A stretch of DNA of 47,297 nt. Source: an uncultured Clostridia bacterium. Lineage in GTDB: Bacteria; Bacillota; Clostridia; TANB77; CAG-508. Below are positions 33,885-42,814 of this stretch, piece after piece (position 1 is the first letter of the stretch; each line of letters opens with the position of its first letter). The stretch spans positions 38,043 to 85,339 of the forward strand of contig CAOMRW010000006.1 of the NCBI GenBank assembly GCA_948485625.1, written 5' to 3'. Position numbers and translations under genes: made by a program. Below the pieces are notes generated by a model that was given only the letters and a program-made list of their open reading frames with translations, was not told where the DNA came from and searched no databases.

Positions 33885-35861
33885 AACTTCCATTATAATT
33901 GGTATAATCATCGGATTTCTCTTAGTCTTAGTAAATATATATTCTCTCAGATTCTCTCTAACTGTTGACTTAATTGTAGACCAATCTCTAAGACCTTTTT
34001 CTTCACATTTTCTAATTTCATGTCTTACAACACTTTTAACATCATCCATCAAATTTTCAGATTCTCTAACATAAACAAATCCTCTAGAAATAACATCTGG
34101 CCCAGCTACAACTTCACCTGTTGAAGAGTCCATTGTTAAAACTATTACAATTAATCCATCTTGAGATAAATGTTGTCTATCTCTTAATACAATACTTCCA
34201 ACATCTCCAACTCCTAATCCATCTACTAAAACTCTTCCATTTGGAACCATTCCATTAAATTTCATTTCATTTTCATCAATTTCTAATACTTTTCCATTTT
34301 CCATAAGTACTATATTTTTAGCTGGGATTCCCATCATTTGGGCTGTTTCAGCATGTGCTCTTAGTTGTCTATATTCACCATGAACTGGTATAAAGAATTT
34401 TGGTTTTGTTAAAGCAAAAATCAATTTTTGTTCTTCTTGGCAAGCATGCCCTGATACATGTACATCAGCAAGAGCACTATATACAACTTCTGCTCCTATT
34501 TGCATTAAATCGTCTATTACTTTTGATACTGATTTCTCATTTCCTGGTATTGGATTTGCAGATATTATAACTAAGTCATTTGGTGTAATTTTTACTTTTC
34601 TATGTTCTCCTGCTGCCATTCTTGTTAATGCTGACATTGTCTCTCCTTGACTTCCTGTTGTTATAATTACTAATTGTTCATCATTATATGTTGACATCAT
34701 ATCTATATCTATAAATAAATCTTCTGGACAATCAATATATCCTAATTCTCTTGCAGTAGTAATCATATTTATCATACTTCTACCACATATAGCAATTTTT
34801 CTTCTATATTTTACTGCTGAACTAACTATTTGTTGAACTCTGTGTACATTTGATGCAAATGTTGCAACTACTATTCTTTTTGTACAACCTTCAAATAAAT
34901 TATCAAATACAGGACCTATTGAACTTTCAGACATTGTAAAACCTTTTCTTTCAGCATTTGTACTGTCTGACATTAAAGCTAATATTCCTTGATTTCCTAA
35001 TTCTGCAATTCTTCCAAAATCCATTATCTTTCCATCTATTGGTGTATAATCAATTTTGAAATCACCTGTGTGTAATACTATACCAACAGGAGTTGTTATT
35101 GCAAGCATTACAGAATCTGGTATACTATGTGAACTTCTTATAAATTCAACTTTAAAATTCTTTCCAAAATTCAATGTTTGCCCTTGAGCTACTTCTACTA
35201 AAGTTGAACTTCTTAAAATTTTATGTTCTTCTAATTTATTTCTTATTAGTCCCATTGCAAGTTTTGGAGCATATACTGGTATATTAATTTGTTTTAATAT
35301 ATATGGTACACTACCTATATGATCTTCATGTCCATGTGTTATAATAAGACCTTTTATCTTATCCACATTTCTTTGTAAATATGTGATATCTGGAATTACT
35401 AAATCTATTCCTAACATATCATCTTCTGGAAATGATAATCCACAATCTACTACTATCATTTCATCTTCATATTCAAAAACTGTTATATTTTTTCCAACTT
35501 CATGTAATCCTCCTAATGGAATTACTTTTAATTTAGATTTTTTGAATATGTCTTTACTTACATTATTTTTTCTTCCTCTTTTATTATCTCTTTTTACTTC
35601 TCTTTGCTTTTTTTCTGTATTTCTTACAATACTCTCATTTTCTTTTTTTACTTCTTTTACTTCTTTTTTCGCTCTCACATCTCTATCTACTCTTTTTTCT
35701 TTTAATTCACTATTAACTCTTTCTTTTGTATTTCTTTTTGACATATTTTTTGATGAATTTATTTCATCTTTTTTTGTTCTTGCACTTCTAGTAGAATTTC
35801 TTGGTTTTCTTTCTACTTTTTTTTCTTTTTCTTCTTTAATGTTTAAATTATCTTGTGCCAT
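33882..35861 (-). CDS. rnj: Ribonuclease J with basic N-terminal extension
   Basis: A 659-residue protein. Residues 1 to about 110 form a low-complexity extension very rich in Lys, Arg, Glu and Ser. From LKVIPLGGLHEVGKN on it is a standard RNase J: metallo-beta-lactamase motif THGHEDHIG (His176, His178, Asp180, His181), HTGDFKIDYTP, SDSTNAERKGFT, beta-CASP domain with ITTGSQGE and HVSGHA, and the C-terminal domain (SRGFVYVRE). RNase J is an endo- and 5'-3' exoribonuclease for mRNA decay and rRNA processing. The extension is probably disordered and RNA-binding. A single rnj gene is seen. Its stop codon overlaps a REP-like sequence. Confidence 0.96.
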   Translation of the reverse strand: MAQDNLNIKEEKEKKVERKPRNSTRSARTKKDEINSSKNMSKRNTKERVNSELKEKRVDRDVRAKKEVKEVKKENESIVRNTEKKQREVKRDNKRGRKNNVSKDIFKKSKLKVIPLGGLHEVGKNITVFEYEDEMIVVDCGLSFPEDDMLGIDLVIPDITYLQRNVDKIKGLIITHGHEDHIGSVPYILKQINIPVYAPKLAMGLIRNKLEEHKILRSSTLVEVAQGQTLNFGKNFKVEFIRSSHSIPDSVMLAITTPVGIVLHTGDFKIDYTPIDGKIMDFGRIAELGNQGILALMSDSTNAERKGFTMSESSIGPVFDNLFEGCTKRIVVATFASNVHRVQQIVSSAVKYRRKIAICGRSMINMITTARELGYIDCPEDLFIDIDMMSTYNDEQLVIITTGSQGETMSALTRMAAGEHRKVKITPNDLVIISANPIPGNEKSVSKVIDDLMQIGAEVVYSALADVHVSGHACQEEQKLIFALTKPKFFIPVHGEYRQLRAHAETAQMMGIPAKNIVLMENGKVLEIDENEMKFNGMVPNGRVLVDGLGVGDVGSIVLRDRQHLSQDGLIVIVLTMDSSTGEVVAGPDVISRGFVYVRESENLMDDVKSVVRHEIRKCEEKGLRDWSTIKSTVRENLREYIFTKTKRNPMIIPIIMEV

Positions 35862-36081
35862 TAATTTTCCTCTCTTTCTTTTCGATATTTATATTTTTGA
35901 TTCTAAATGATATTTAAAATCTAATATTCAATTTTTATAAATCCTTCCTATTTAAAAGAGCATTTATTAATAGTTGTTAATCAAATATTTTTTATGATAA
36001 CAACATTTTAAAAACAAATAATTGACAATTTTAATTATTTGTATCCCATATTATAATAATTCTCATTTATCTAATTTTTAA

Positions 36082-36201
36082 TCCGTTCTCTTATATTTAT
36101 TTTGTCCGTTCTCTCTTAAACTTTTTGGTTTTAAAAAAATCTCATTCTTTGCCCTTTGGCAATCTGTTTTGTATTATACTATAAAATGGAAAAAAAGTCA
36201 A
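36082..36201 (-). promoter_or_regulatory. RNase J promoter and long leader
   Basis: On the minus strand, TTGACT (36196-36201), 17-bp spacer and TATAAT (36173-36178) form a strong promoter. The leader to the RNase J ATG is about 300 nt. It holds a short TTGCC-CTTT-GGCAA hairpin near the start (about 36149-36162) and two direct copies of TCCGTTCTCT at 36082-36091 and 36105-36114, 23 bp apart. No other gene is seen in 35862-36288. Confidence 0.7.
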
Positions 36202-36288
36202 ATTTCAATTATGTAAAATCTAACTTTTTCCATATTTTCTTGATATATATAATTATAAATCACAAAATCTAATTATTCTTTTAAGTTA

Positions 36289-37963
36289 CTATTCTTTCCC
36301 TAATATATATGGATCTCCTTCTTCTCCAGTTCCACTTTCAATATAAACTCCACTTGTTAAAGTAATAATAGGCCTAATACCATAGCAATGATTAAAGTCA
36401 GAATAGTTGTAATCACCAATATTTGTTACTCCCAATAAATTATCAACGCCATAAGCAGTTCCGAAGCCAATAATATGAGCCAGTTTTTCTAGCACTTTCT
36501 TCAAAATGTTCATTCCCCTCAAGGTTCCATACCTCATCCTGTACTAATATATGTACATCTTGTATATATCCTTTTTTATCTAATTCAATATCTTTATACA
36601 TATCCCAATTCCTTGGATTAATAATTGTTTCATTATCTAGTAAAACATTATATGTCACTTGTCTCTGTCCGCTTGACAATAAATATTCTGCTCTATAGGC
36701 ATCACCATGCCCTTGACGATAATATACAAAATTTTCAGGTGACCCTGCATGTATCAATTTTAATACATATTTCTTTCCATCTCTTTCCTCACTCTCAAAA
36801 ATTTTCCACCCATCATAATTTGCCACTCCAGCATTACTTTCTGGATCTACACTCTGATTCCTACTTGTTATTACCCCATCTTTGTTTTCATTAGTACTAT
36901 CACCTTTATATGTAAATCCTCCAAATGTAAAATTCAACCCACTATTATCACTTAATTTAAATATATTATTGCCAATATGTGTTGAATTTAAATCATACAA
37001 TTTCTTACTTTGTAATTCTTCTATTTGTTCTTTAGTCCATTCTCCTGCATCATATTTAACAAGATTTGTAGCAGTTTGATATTGATTCACTTTTATTTCT
37101 TTTATTTTCGTTACTATTCTACCATTATAGGTTCCTGTTATTGTATATGTGTATGTACCATTTCTTATTATTGGTTGTGTTAATGGTGGTTCTATTGCAC
37201 ATGCATTTCCATCTAAAGTAGCTGTAAAATTTACATATAATAAATTAGTACCTTTTTCTACTGAATTTTTATCAACTGAACTTGTTGCATTTTGATATGT
37301 ATTTATAAATATATCTGAAATTTGTATTTCTGGTTCTATATATAAATTCTCTTTTTTTACTTTCCCATTCCCTGATGTTATTGTTATTATATATTCCTTT
37401 CCTAATTGAACTGTATAATCTAATCCCTCTATCCTTTTTGGATTATTTTCATATTCTAATGGCTCTCTACCAGGCAATTCTATTCTTCTTATTCCATTTT
37501 CCTCTTCTATTATTGTTATTGATATTTTTATATTACTTCCATTGTTTTCAACTACTTCATATGAAAAATATATACCATCATCTTCTATTATATTTAATTT
37601 TTCATCTACTATAAATCTTCCTATTATTCCACTTTTCTTGATTACTACTTTTCTTACATTTAATGGATTATCATCAGTTAAACTTACTAGAACTTCATAA
37701 TCTTTCAATTTATTATTTGCCCATTCTTGTGTTATATCATCTAATATTCCATTGCCAACTTTTTCTATCTGTAATTCATTTATTGCAATTTGTAGGCTTT
37801 CTCTCATTTCTGCTTTCATATTTACACTTTTTGCTTCTTTTGCTTTCTCAAATAATCCACTTTCTGTTAATGATGCTATTGATATTCCTGCTAATATTAG
37901 TAAAATTATTATTGTTATTACTAGTGCTATAAGAGTTATCCCCTTGTTTTTATTTCTTTTCAT
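36289..37963 (-). pseudogene. Prepilin-like surface protein, frameshifted near the C-terminus
   Basis: The start ATG 37963 has an AAAGGAGG site. The N-terminus MKRNKNKGITLIALVITIII is a class-III-like prepilin signal with cleavage expected after Gly, but the usual Glu at +5 is Ala. A long helix (SGLFEKAKEAK) and beta-rich regions of about 350 residues follow. The frame stops at 36443 after SYYWLRNCLWR. The next frame to 36289 encodes the missing end (GTAYGVDNLLGV, YGIRPIITLTSGVYI, GTGEEGDPYIL), a domain found at the end of related surface proteins. Removing one base near 36461-36466 restores one frame. It could be a pseudogene, a phase-variable gene or a sequencing error. In the restored frame 16 codons in a row end in T or C. 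Confidence 0.75.
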
Positions 37964-38334
37964 TTTATAAAGTTTCCTCCTTTGTTTTTTGCTGACTAAA
38001 CACACAATTACAAATTCACTTTATTCATTTGTATAAAATAACTGTAACTTTCTTCATTTGAACAACTATCTTAATTATATATTTTCTTATTTTAATAAAC
38101 AAGAAAAGCAATTACTTTCTTTGTTAACTTCTTTACATAATGTAATTAACAATTAGTAATTTTCACTTTTTCATATATCTACAGTACTTAAACCTAAAAA
38201 AATCAAGTATTAAGAGATATATAAAAAAATATATAATAATAAATTTGAAACATACATAATTTTTAATGTACACAAATAATTCCAACTTTATTTCTGTTAC
38301 AATAAAATAAATCTATTTAATCTGGAGGTTAATT
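37964..38334. other. 371-bp AT-rich intergenic region with nested palindrome
   Basis: No gene seen. It separates two divergent genes. A nested symmetrical structure lies at 38110-38161: AATTACT/AGTAATT outside, TGTTAA/TTAACA inside and TTACAT-A-ATGTAA in the centre (38133-38145). This is operator-like, but there is no evidence for the regulator. A possible extended -10 (TG-T-TACAAT) precedes the Xre gene. Confidence 0.4.
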
Positions 38335-38574
38335 ATGAAATTTAAAAGAATCAAAGATTTAAGAGAAGACAATGATAAATTTCAAAAAGACATTGCAAAA
38401 TTATTAGGAATTTCCCAACAATATTACTCAGAATATGAAAACGGAAAACGTCCAATTCCAGTAGATTACTTAATAAAATTAGCAAAATATTATAATACCT
38501 CAATTGATTATATAGTTGGGTTATCTAATGAAAAAAATAACCTAAAACAAGACAAAAAAACAAAAACAAGTTAA
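38335..38574 (+). CDS. Xre/Cro-type HTH transcriptional regulator
   Basis: A 79-residue one-domain DNA-binding protein: MKFKRIKDLREDNDKFQKDIAKLLGISQQYYSEYENGKR is a typical HTH_3 with recognition helix QQYYSEYENG, then YLIKLAKYYNTSIDYIVGLS. Targets unknown. It has a TGGAGGT ribosome site and its stop codon lies within the terminator loop region. It faces spoVT convergently. Confidence 0.9.
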   Translation: MKFKRIKDLREDNDKFQKDIAKLLGISQQYYSEYENGKRPIPVDYLIKLAKYYNTSIDYIVGLSNEKNNLKQDKKTKTS

Positions 38575-38599
38575 CTAATAAATAAACTAACTTGTTTTT
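38562..38599 (+). terminator. Bidirectional terminator between xre-like gene and spoVT
   Basis: AAAAACAAGTTA (38562-38573) pairs with TAACTTGTTTTT (38588-38599); poly-T-like ends on both strands. The Xre gene's stop codon overlaps its left arm. Confidence 0.85.
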
Positions 38600-38607
38600 A
38601 TTTTTAT

Positions 38608-39162
38608 TTATATCTCCATTTGACTTGCCAAAAATGTTGCAGCAGATTGAGCTACCTTTTTTTCAACTTCATTCATTTTTGTATTTGTATCTTTTGACAT
38701 TAAAATAACAGTACCAATTGTATCTCCATTTGATATTATAGGATAAACTATTTGTGAATTATACTTTTTGTCATTTTTATCATTTTTAGTAATAGGCATT
38801 GCCATATCACTATTTTCTTTACTTGTATAAATCTCTTTTTCATCCATAAGTTTTTCTAACTCTGAACTAACATCTTGTTCTAAAAATTCTTTCTTTGACC
38901 CACCTGATACAGCAATAATTGTATCTTTATCAGTTATACAAGCTATATGTCCAGTTGTTTTTGCAAGAGTTTCAGCATATCCTGTTGCAAACTCTGATAA
39001 TTCTCCTATTGGAGAATATTTTTTTAATATCACTTGTCCTTCTCTATCTGTAAAAATCTCTAATGGATCTCCCTCTTTTATCCTTAATGTCTTTCTTATC
39101 TCTTTTGGAATTACAACTCTTCCCAAATCATCTATTCTTCTTACTACTCCAGTTGCTTTCAT
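38608..39162 (-). CDS. spoVT: Stage V sporulation protein T (AbrB-type regulator)
   Basis: A 184-residue protein: the N-terminal AbrB/SpoVT swapped-hairpin DNA-binding domain (MKATGVVRRIDDLGRVVIPKEIRKTLRIKEGDPLEIF) and a GAF-like C-terminal domain (ELSEFATGYAETLAKTTGHIACITDKDTIIAVSGG...) typical of SpoVT. SpoVT acts in the forespore after SigG. Its presence suggests an endospore-forming ancestry, though SpoVT also occurs in non-sporulating relatives. The start has an AGGAGG site. Confidence 0.95.
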   Translation of the reverse strand: MKATGVVRRIDDLGRVVIPKEIRKTLRIKEGDPLEIFTDREGQVILKKYSPIGELSEFATGYAETLAKTTGHIACITDKDTIIAVSGGSKKEFLEQDVSSELEKLMDEKEIYTSKENSDMAMPITKNDKNDKKYNSQIVYPIISNGDTIGTVILMSKDTNTKMNEVEKKVAQSAATFLASQMEI

Positions 39163-39268
39163 TTTTATCCTCCTTTAATTTCAAGTCTAATCTTATTATC
39201 TCAAAAGAGGAAAATTTTATACATTTTTTTAAAATTTTTTAAAACAACCATTTTTATAAAAAATTGTA

Positions 39269-40279
39269 TTATTTTACACTATCTCCACCAATGATTTCTC
39301 CAGTTGTACAATCTACAAAATATATATCCTTATCTACAAATATCTCGTTCTCGTAAGTTATTTCAACTACCCAAACTTTTCTAACAATCTCTTCTGTTCT
39401 ATAACTTCCATAATTACCACCTTTAGCCAGTTCTCTCAAATACACATATTCATTCATTTTTCTAATATCTAATTTTGTTTCAATATTTTGTATTTTACCA
39501 CTTTCTCTTAATTGTGCATTTTTATCTTTTGCTATTTGAGTAGCCTCTTCTTTTGTTATAACAATTGGATTATTTTCAAAGTCATAATCAAATATAGTTA
39601 ACATCATTAATTGATTAGCCTCTGGAATAACAGATATTCTAATACATTGATAAATATTAAATATTCCATCATATTTCTTGCAGAAATCTGCTCTCCATAT
39701 ATTTGCATCATCTGATATTAAACTTTTTTCTAAAGTTGCTAATTCATATTCTTCTTGTTTATATCCTAGCTTCAAATACATGTCATTTACAACTTTTTCC
39801 ACATTTTGTTTACTCATTGTTGAAGAAACTTTTGTATCATCTACACCCCAATCTGAAAAATGACTTAATTTTCCTGTTTTGGCATCTATATCAATATTTA
39901 TTTGATTATCCATCATTATATACCATTCAAGTTTATTGTTTACTTTTTTTAATTCCGCTGATTTAACATCTCCAAAACTTTTTCCTATATTTTGTAATAT
40001 CGTTTTTGCCTTATTTATAGCCTGTTGTTCAGTCAAACTTCTCTTCTTATCATCTTCTGAAACTTGTATCTCTTCAAAAAAATTATATTCTTGTGGTTCT
40101 TTCCAAACTTTTTGATATATTATATTACTAGCATAAACAATTCCAGCAGTTGCTCCTATTACAATTATAACCATTGCAACCATTTTTATAAATTTATTTT
40201 CAATCTTATGTTTCTTATTCTTTTTAATTGTTTCATATTTTTGAAAAATTTCATCAATATATTGCTTATTATCTTTCAT
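39269..40279 (-). CDS. Membrane-anchored anti-sigma-like protein with PepSY-type repeats
   Basis: A 336-residue protein. A cytoplasmic Lys-rich N-terminus (1-28), one membrane helix (about 30-52), then an extracellular part with two PepSY/YcdB-like alpha+beta units: LTEQQAINKAKTILQ... DIDAKTGKLSHFSDW and ITKEEATQIAKDKNAQ... VDCTTGEIIGG. It overlaps the sigma factor gene upstream by 11 bp, so it is likely its anti-sigma or sensor partner. The N-terminus does not match a known anti-sigma domain closely; the role is inferred from context. Confidence 0.7.
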   Translation of the reverse strand: MKDNKQYIDEIFQKYETIKKNKKHKIENKFIKMVAMVIIVIGATAGIVYASNIIYQKVWKEPQEYNFFEEIQVSEDDKKRSLTEQQAINKAKTILQNIGKSFGDVKSAELKKVNNKLEWYIMMDNQINIDIDAKTGKLSHFSDWGVDDTKVSSTMSKQNVEKVVNDMYLKLGYKQEEYELATLEKSLISDDANIWRADFCKKYDGIFNIYQCIRISVIPEANQLMMLTIFDYDFENNPIVITKEEATQIAKDKNAQLRESGKIQNIETKLDIRKMNEYVYLRELAKGGNYGSYRTEEIVRKVWVVEITYENEIFVDKDIYFVDCTTGEIIGGDSVK

Positions 40280-40820
40280 AACTAATCCCCTCCTTTTTCA
40301 ATATTTCTTTTAACCTCATTCGTGCATTATAAACTAAAGTTTTTATTTGCGAAGTAGTTTTATTCATAATTTTAGCAACTTCTTTATAAGATAATCTCTC
40401 AAAATCCACTAAATAAATCACAATCTGATAATCTTGTTTCATTTTATTAATAGCTTGTCTCACATCTTTTTGAATTTCATCTCTTAATACTAATTCTTCC
40501 AACTCATTATCTTCAACATATAAATTTTCATATTCTTCTATTTTTATAATCTTTTTTTCTCTTTTTATATAATTAATAGCTCTAGACTTTGCTATTGTGT
40601 ATAAATATGTTTTTAATGAATATTGGGGATTATATTTATTTTTATTCATTAAAATATACACAAATACATCTTGAGATAAGTCTTCTGCTATATCAATATT
40701 TTTTACATATTTTGTAATAAAATATATTAAATTATTTTTATGTTTTAATATTATTTGCCTAAATGCATCTTCATTACCATTTAAAAATTCCCCATATAAT
40801 TCTTTATCTACTTTATACAA
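40269..40820 (-). CDS. ECF-type RNA polymerase sigma factor
   Basis: A 183-residue sigma-70 family protein with only regions 2 and 4. Region 2: YFITKYVKNIDIAEDLSQDVFVYIL and TYLYTIAKSRAINYIKRE. Region 4: INKMKQDYQIVIYLVDFERLSYKEVAKIMNKTTSQIKTLVYNARMRLKEIL. It starts with TTG (40820), supported by AAAGGAGG 8 bp upstream. A TATAAT box (40848-40853) with an imperfect ACTTT/AAAGT palindrome lies just before it. It probably controls an envelope-stress regulon with the overlapping partner gene. Confidence 0.92.
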   Translation of the reverse strand: MYKVDKELYGEFLNGNEDAFRQIILKHKNNLIYFITKYVKNIDIAEDLSQDVFVYILMNKNKYNPQYSLKTYLYTIAKSRAINYIKREKKIIKIEEYENLYVEDNELEELVLRDEIQKDVRQAINKMKQDYQIVIYLVDFERLSYKEVAKIMNKTTSQIKTLVYNARMRLKEILKKEGISYER

Positions 40821-40924
40821 TTATTTTCCCTCCTTTACTTTCTATCTATTATACAACTTTATTAAAAAAAAGTTATATAATTATTAAAACTTTTATCTCA
40901 AACAATAGTGAAAAAAAGTCTGTG

Positions 40925-41003
40925 GTGGTGATAGGGGGCCAGGTCTTAAATCCCCATTTTTTATACAAAAATGGGGATTTAAGACCTGGCCCCCTATCAC
41001 CAC
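40925..41003. repeat. 79-bp perfect palindrome (REP/MITE-like)
   Basis: The arms 40925-40961 and 40967-41003 are perfectly complementary over 37 bp, with the 5-nt loop TATAC. Each arm includes GATAGGGGGCCAGGTC and TTAAATCCCC. It shares TGGGGATTTAAGACCTGG with 18230-18260. It has no T-run on either strand, is GC-rich compared with its surroundings and abuts the stop of the FtsW-like gene. Confidence 0.9.
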
Positions 41004-41005
41004 TA

Positions 41006-42331
41006 TTATGCTCTTTTACAAATATTCTTTCTCCTATAAACAGATAAAATCATAGCAATACAAATCATATTCATAATTTGACCAGTACCACCATATGAAA
41101 CAAAAGGCAAACTAGAATTTATTTGTATACCAATTGTCAAATTCATAAGTATATTAACTATACTTTCTATTATAAATAAACATCCCAATCCTATCAACAA
41201 ATATTTTCCATACAGCTGTTTTACAGTTTTACTATTATACACAATCTTACTTGAAAACGCTATCACTACAATAATTAAAATTATAGCTGGAATTATACCA
41301 TAATGAGCTATAATTGAAAGTAAAGCATAATTACAACCTTCATCAAAAACATTTAGTGCGAGCCCTAAATCATCTGCTCTTCCTATAAAGTTTGCTGAAT
41401 TAAGAATTTTTCTTTGTTGCATTACAATCCAACCACCACCCTCAGGATCAATCTCTGGATTAAACGAAACATTAAGTCTCTCAATTCTATATGGATTTAA
41501 AAATATCATATAAAAAACAATTAATAAAATAATTCCATATAAAATAGTTAAATTCCTTTTAGCACTATCTTTATTACTAACAATCTTTACAGTTGCTAAT
41601 ATCAAATATATTAAAGCTAATATTATTGCTGATATTAATGATGGTATCAATATCATTAATCCCATAGACAAAAAACTAGAAACTAAAATTTTTACTAAAT
41701 CAATATTTATTTTAATATCTGAAATATTAATAATTTTATTTTTATCATAATTATTAATAAATCCTGCAAATGCTACAATATAAAAAGGTAAAACAATTTT
41801 TTCTAATGGCATAAATATTAAGCCAACTTTTAAAAACATCTTTCCTGATATTGAAGCAGAGCCTCCAAATAAAGCAAATAAACATACAATAGTAGCGAAT
41901 AAATATATGTAATTTGAATACTTTGCTAATTTTGTATAATCATAAAAATATATTACTATACTTAAAACTAATCCAATAATCAAAAATAACACATTTCTAA
42001 CTACATAATTGTTATTAAATTCATTTACTAAAATATTTTGAGTTCTAATAAACGATACTAATATCCCAAATGCTAATAACACTAAAACAATTATCAATAA
42101 TTTCCAATCTAATCTAGGTCTATGTATTTTATTCAATCTTTTTCCTATTTCAACTGGTTCTCCCATTTGTTTTACTGCAATTTCTTCTGCTTTACAAATT
42201 TCTAATCCTTTTTGTAATTGTTCTTCTTTTATTTCTTCAATATGATTTTCTAATTCTTCTGAAATGTCACTTTGTATAGGCTTATATTTAATCTCATTAC
42301 ACACTTTTTCTAAAAATTCCTTAATTAGCAA
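41006..42331 (-). CDS. FtsW/RodA/SpoVE-type (SEDS) protein with N-terminal HAAS-like domain
   Basis: About 441 residues from TTG 42331, 8 bp after GGAGG; the frame is open to a TTG at 42346, which overlaps that site. Residues 1-75 form a helical permease-prefix/HAAS-like domain (ISEELENHIEEIKEEQLQKG, AVKQMGEPVEIGKRLNKIH). Ten membrane helices of the SEDS fold follow. The SEDS signatures are NPEIDPEGGGWIVMQQ (acidic residue of the large loop) and LPFVSYGGTGQIMN. SEDS proteins polymerise peptidoglycan glycan strands. It overlaps padR by 11 bp, so both are translationally coupled. HAAS-like domains usually couple PadR regulators to membrane proteins. It is probably an accessory rather than the main division or elongation polymerase. 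Confidence 0.87.
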   Translation of the reverse strand: MLIKEFLEKVCNEIKYKPIQSDISEELENHIEEIKEEQLQKGLEICKAEEIAVKQMGEPVEIGKRLNKIHRPRLDWKLLIIVLVLLAFGILVSFIRTQNILVNEFNNNYVVRNVLFLIIGLVLSIVIYFYDYTKLAKYSNYIYLFATIVCLFALFGGSASISGKMFLKVGLIFMPLEKIVLPFYIVAFAGFINNYDKNKIINISDIKINIDLVKILVSSFLSMGLMILIPSLISAIILALIYLILATVKIVSNKDSAKRNLTILYGIILLIVFYMIFLNPYRIERLNVSFNPEIDPEGGGWIVMQQRKILNSANFIGRADDLGLALNVFDEGCNYALLSIIAHYGIIPAIILIIVVIAFSSKIVYNSKTVKQLYGKYLLIGLGCLFIIESIVNILMNLTIGIQINSSLPFVSYGGTGQIMNMICIAMILSVYRRKNICKRA

Positions 42332-42659
42332 GTGCAACACCTCCAATTACTTTATTAACACCATTGCTAAATATTTTCCATTCTTCTTCTTTTTCTTTTA
42401 ATACATCTCTTCCTTTTTTAGTAATGGAATAATACTTTCTCTTCTTACTTGTAGATTCATCCCAATATGATGTTATATATCCTTTTTCTTCTAACAAATG
42501 TAATATAGGATATAACGTTCCCTCTTTTAATTCAAATATGTTCTCTGATTTACTTTGCAATTCTTTTATCATTTGATAACCATACATATTTTCTTTTTCT
42601 AATAATTTTAATATTAGCAAATTTGTACTTCCTTTCAATAATTCCTTGTCAATCTTCAA
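42321..42659 (-). CDS. PadR-family transcriptional regulator
   Basis: A 112-residue winged-helix protein (LLKGSTNLLILKLLEKENMYGYQMIKELQSKSENIFELKEGTLYPILHLLEEKGYITSYW, then KKRKYYSITKKGRDVL) matching PadR. It starts with TTG, supported by AAGGAGG 9 bp upstream. Its last codons overlap the start of the FtsW-like gene. A perfect palindrome over the promoter is a probable binding site, so it likely represses its own operon. Confidence 0.95.
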   Translation of the reverse strand: MKIDKELLKGSTNLLILKLLEKENMYGYQMIKELQSKSENIFELKEGTLYPILHLLEEKGYITSYWDESTSKKRKYYSITKKGRDVLKEKEEEWKIFSNGVNKVIGGVALAN

Positions 42660-42676
42660 ATTTATCTACCTCCTTA

Positions 42677-42741
42677 AAAAATAATACCTAGATATACAAT
42701 GTATTTTTATACATTGTATATCTAGGTATTATTTTTGTCAA
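42677..42741 (-). promoter_or_regulatory. padR promoter inside a perfect 28-bp-arm palindrome
   Basis: Arms 42677-42704 and 42709-42736 are perfectly complementary (AATACCTAGATATACAATGTAT core, 4-nt centre). On the minus strand TTGACA (42736-42741) and TACAAT (42713-42718) are spaced by 17 bp, with the -10 inside the distal arm. Transcription would start near the centre, so the palindrome is a DNA operator and not an RNA hairpin. Confidence 0.8.
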
Positions 42742-42814
42742 TAGTTTTTATTTAATTTTTCTTCATTATTAATCAAAGTTATGTATGCTCGCAAACTAAA
42801 AACAATTATTAGAA

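Noticed and set aside
40925..41003. 79-bp palindrome considered as the terminator of the FtsW-like gene
   Set aside because: No T-run follows the stem on either strand, and part of its sequence recurs at another locus.
42677..42736. Palindrome considered as a terminator
   Set aside because: The -35 and -10 boxes overlap it and transcription would begin near its centre, so the RNA cannot fold into the full hairpin; an operator is the better reading.
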